A stretch of DNA of 14,574 nt from an uncultured Bacteroidales bacterium (GTDB taxonomy: Bacteria; Bacteroidota; Bacteroidia; Bacteroidales; Paludibacteraceae), in the NCBI GenBank assembly GCA_946615455.1, contig CAMOHN010000011.1, positions 1 to 14,574 on the forward strand. The letters run 5' to 3'. The notes beneath the pieces were generated by a model. The model was given only the letters and a program-made list of their open reading frames with translations, was not told the origin of the DNA and searched no databases. Of the stretch, positions 14,247-14,574 are shown one piece after another. Both the position numbers and the translations under genes were made by a program. The number at the start of each line of letters is the position of its first letter. Position 1 is the first letter of the stretch.

Positions 14247-14574
14247 TTGACTCCCATACAAGAACATATCCAGACCATCCGACAGACCTTGCCCGAGGGG
14301 GTGAGTCTGCTCGCAGTGAGCAAGTTCCACTCCATCGAAGCCATCCGCGAGGCCTACGATGCCGGTCAACGAGACTTTGGCGAAAGCCGTGTGCAGGAAC
14401 TGTTAGTCAAACACGAGGCACTGCCCAAAGACATCCGCTGGCACTTCATAGGGCACTTGCAGACCAACAAAGTCAAGCAGCTTGTGCCCTTTGTACACCT
14501 CATTCACAGCGTGGACAGTGAGCGGCTGTTGGACTGCATCAACAAAGAGGCAGCCAAGGTGGGCAGACGCGTGA
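14247..14574 (+). CDS. YggS/PLPBP-family PLP-binding protein (partial, TTG start)
   Basis: 109 codons are visible and the frame is open at the window end. The family (YggS, YBL036C, PLPBP) binds PLP and takes part in vitamin B6 homeostasis; no enzymatic reaction is established. Seen: LLAVSKFHSIEAIREAYDAG with Lys26 as the PLP lysine, RDFGESRVQELL, and IRWHFIGHLQTNK (His66-Lys75), the family signature. There is no ATG: a stop lies in frame at 14220-14222, and the only suitable codon before the conserved region is TTG at 14247, which gives the usual distance of about 25 residues to the lysine. The gap after glsB is 33 nt (A-rich, no clear terminator), so it probably belongs to the same operon. 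Confidence 0.92.
   Translation, partial: MTPIQEHIQTIRQTLPEGVSLLAVSKFHSIEAIREAYDAGQRDFGESRVQELLVKHEALPKDIRWHFIGHLQTNKVKQLVPFVHLIHSVDSERLLDCINKEAAKVGRRV

Overview
The window reads as a chromosomal, vertically inherited segment of a Bacteroidota (Bacteroidales, Prevotella-like) genome. The evidence is a long NusB (322 aa), a YajC/YbbR-like pair, a DUF4494 protein, a GT3 glycogen synthase of the Bacteroides type, a GlsA/GlsB glycine-lipid gene pair, and Bacteroidota-type promoters (TTTG about 20 nt before TAnnTTTG). I see no IS element, phage gene, CRISPR array, tRNA or rRNA. Base composition looks even across the window. No gene-free stretch exceeds about 115 bases.

Layout. Two operons diverge from a promoter region at about 3914-4025. 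The leftward operon holds a PRiA4_ORF3-domain protein, miaA (tRNA dimethylallyltransferase, non-ATG start), a PKD-domain lipoprotein that overlaps miaA, and a GT3 glycogen synthase cut by the left window edge. The rightward operon has thirteen genes, mostly overlapping by 4-31 nt or separated by a few bases: MTA/SAH-nucleosidase-like protein, nusB, yajC, a short YbbR-like protein, a DegT-type sugar aminotransferase, rpoN (sigma-54), a PAP2-like membrane protein, a DUF4105/Lnb-N-type membrane protein, an alkaline-phosphatase-superfamily protein, a DUF4494 protein, glsA, glsB, and a YggS-type PLP-binding protein cut by the right edge. An internal promoter for nusB sits inside the 3' end of the nucleosidase gene.

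How the genes may work together. The rightward operon mixes transcription (nusB, rpoN), secretion (yajC), and envelope or lipid functions. GlsA and GlsB are the two acyltransferases that make N-acyl-acyloxy glycine lipids in Bacteroides. Just upstream are three envelope proteins, two of which lack the catalytic residues expected of their superfamilies. I did not find a clear new defence or mobile system. The points most worth checking are the shortened YbbR-like protein without coaE, the apparently inactive alkaline-phosphatase-like protein, the nucleosidase tail that runs through the nusB promoter, the DUF4105 protein with almost no N-terminal leader, and the non-ATG starts of miaA and yggS.
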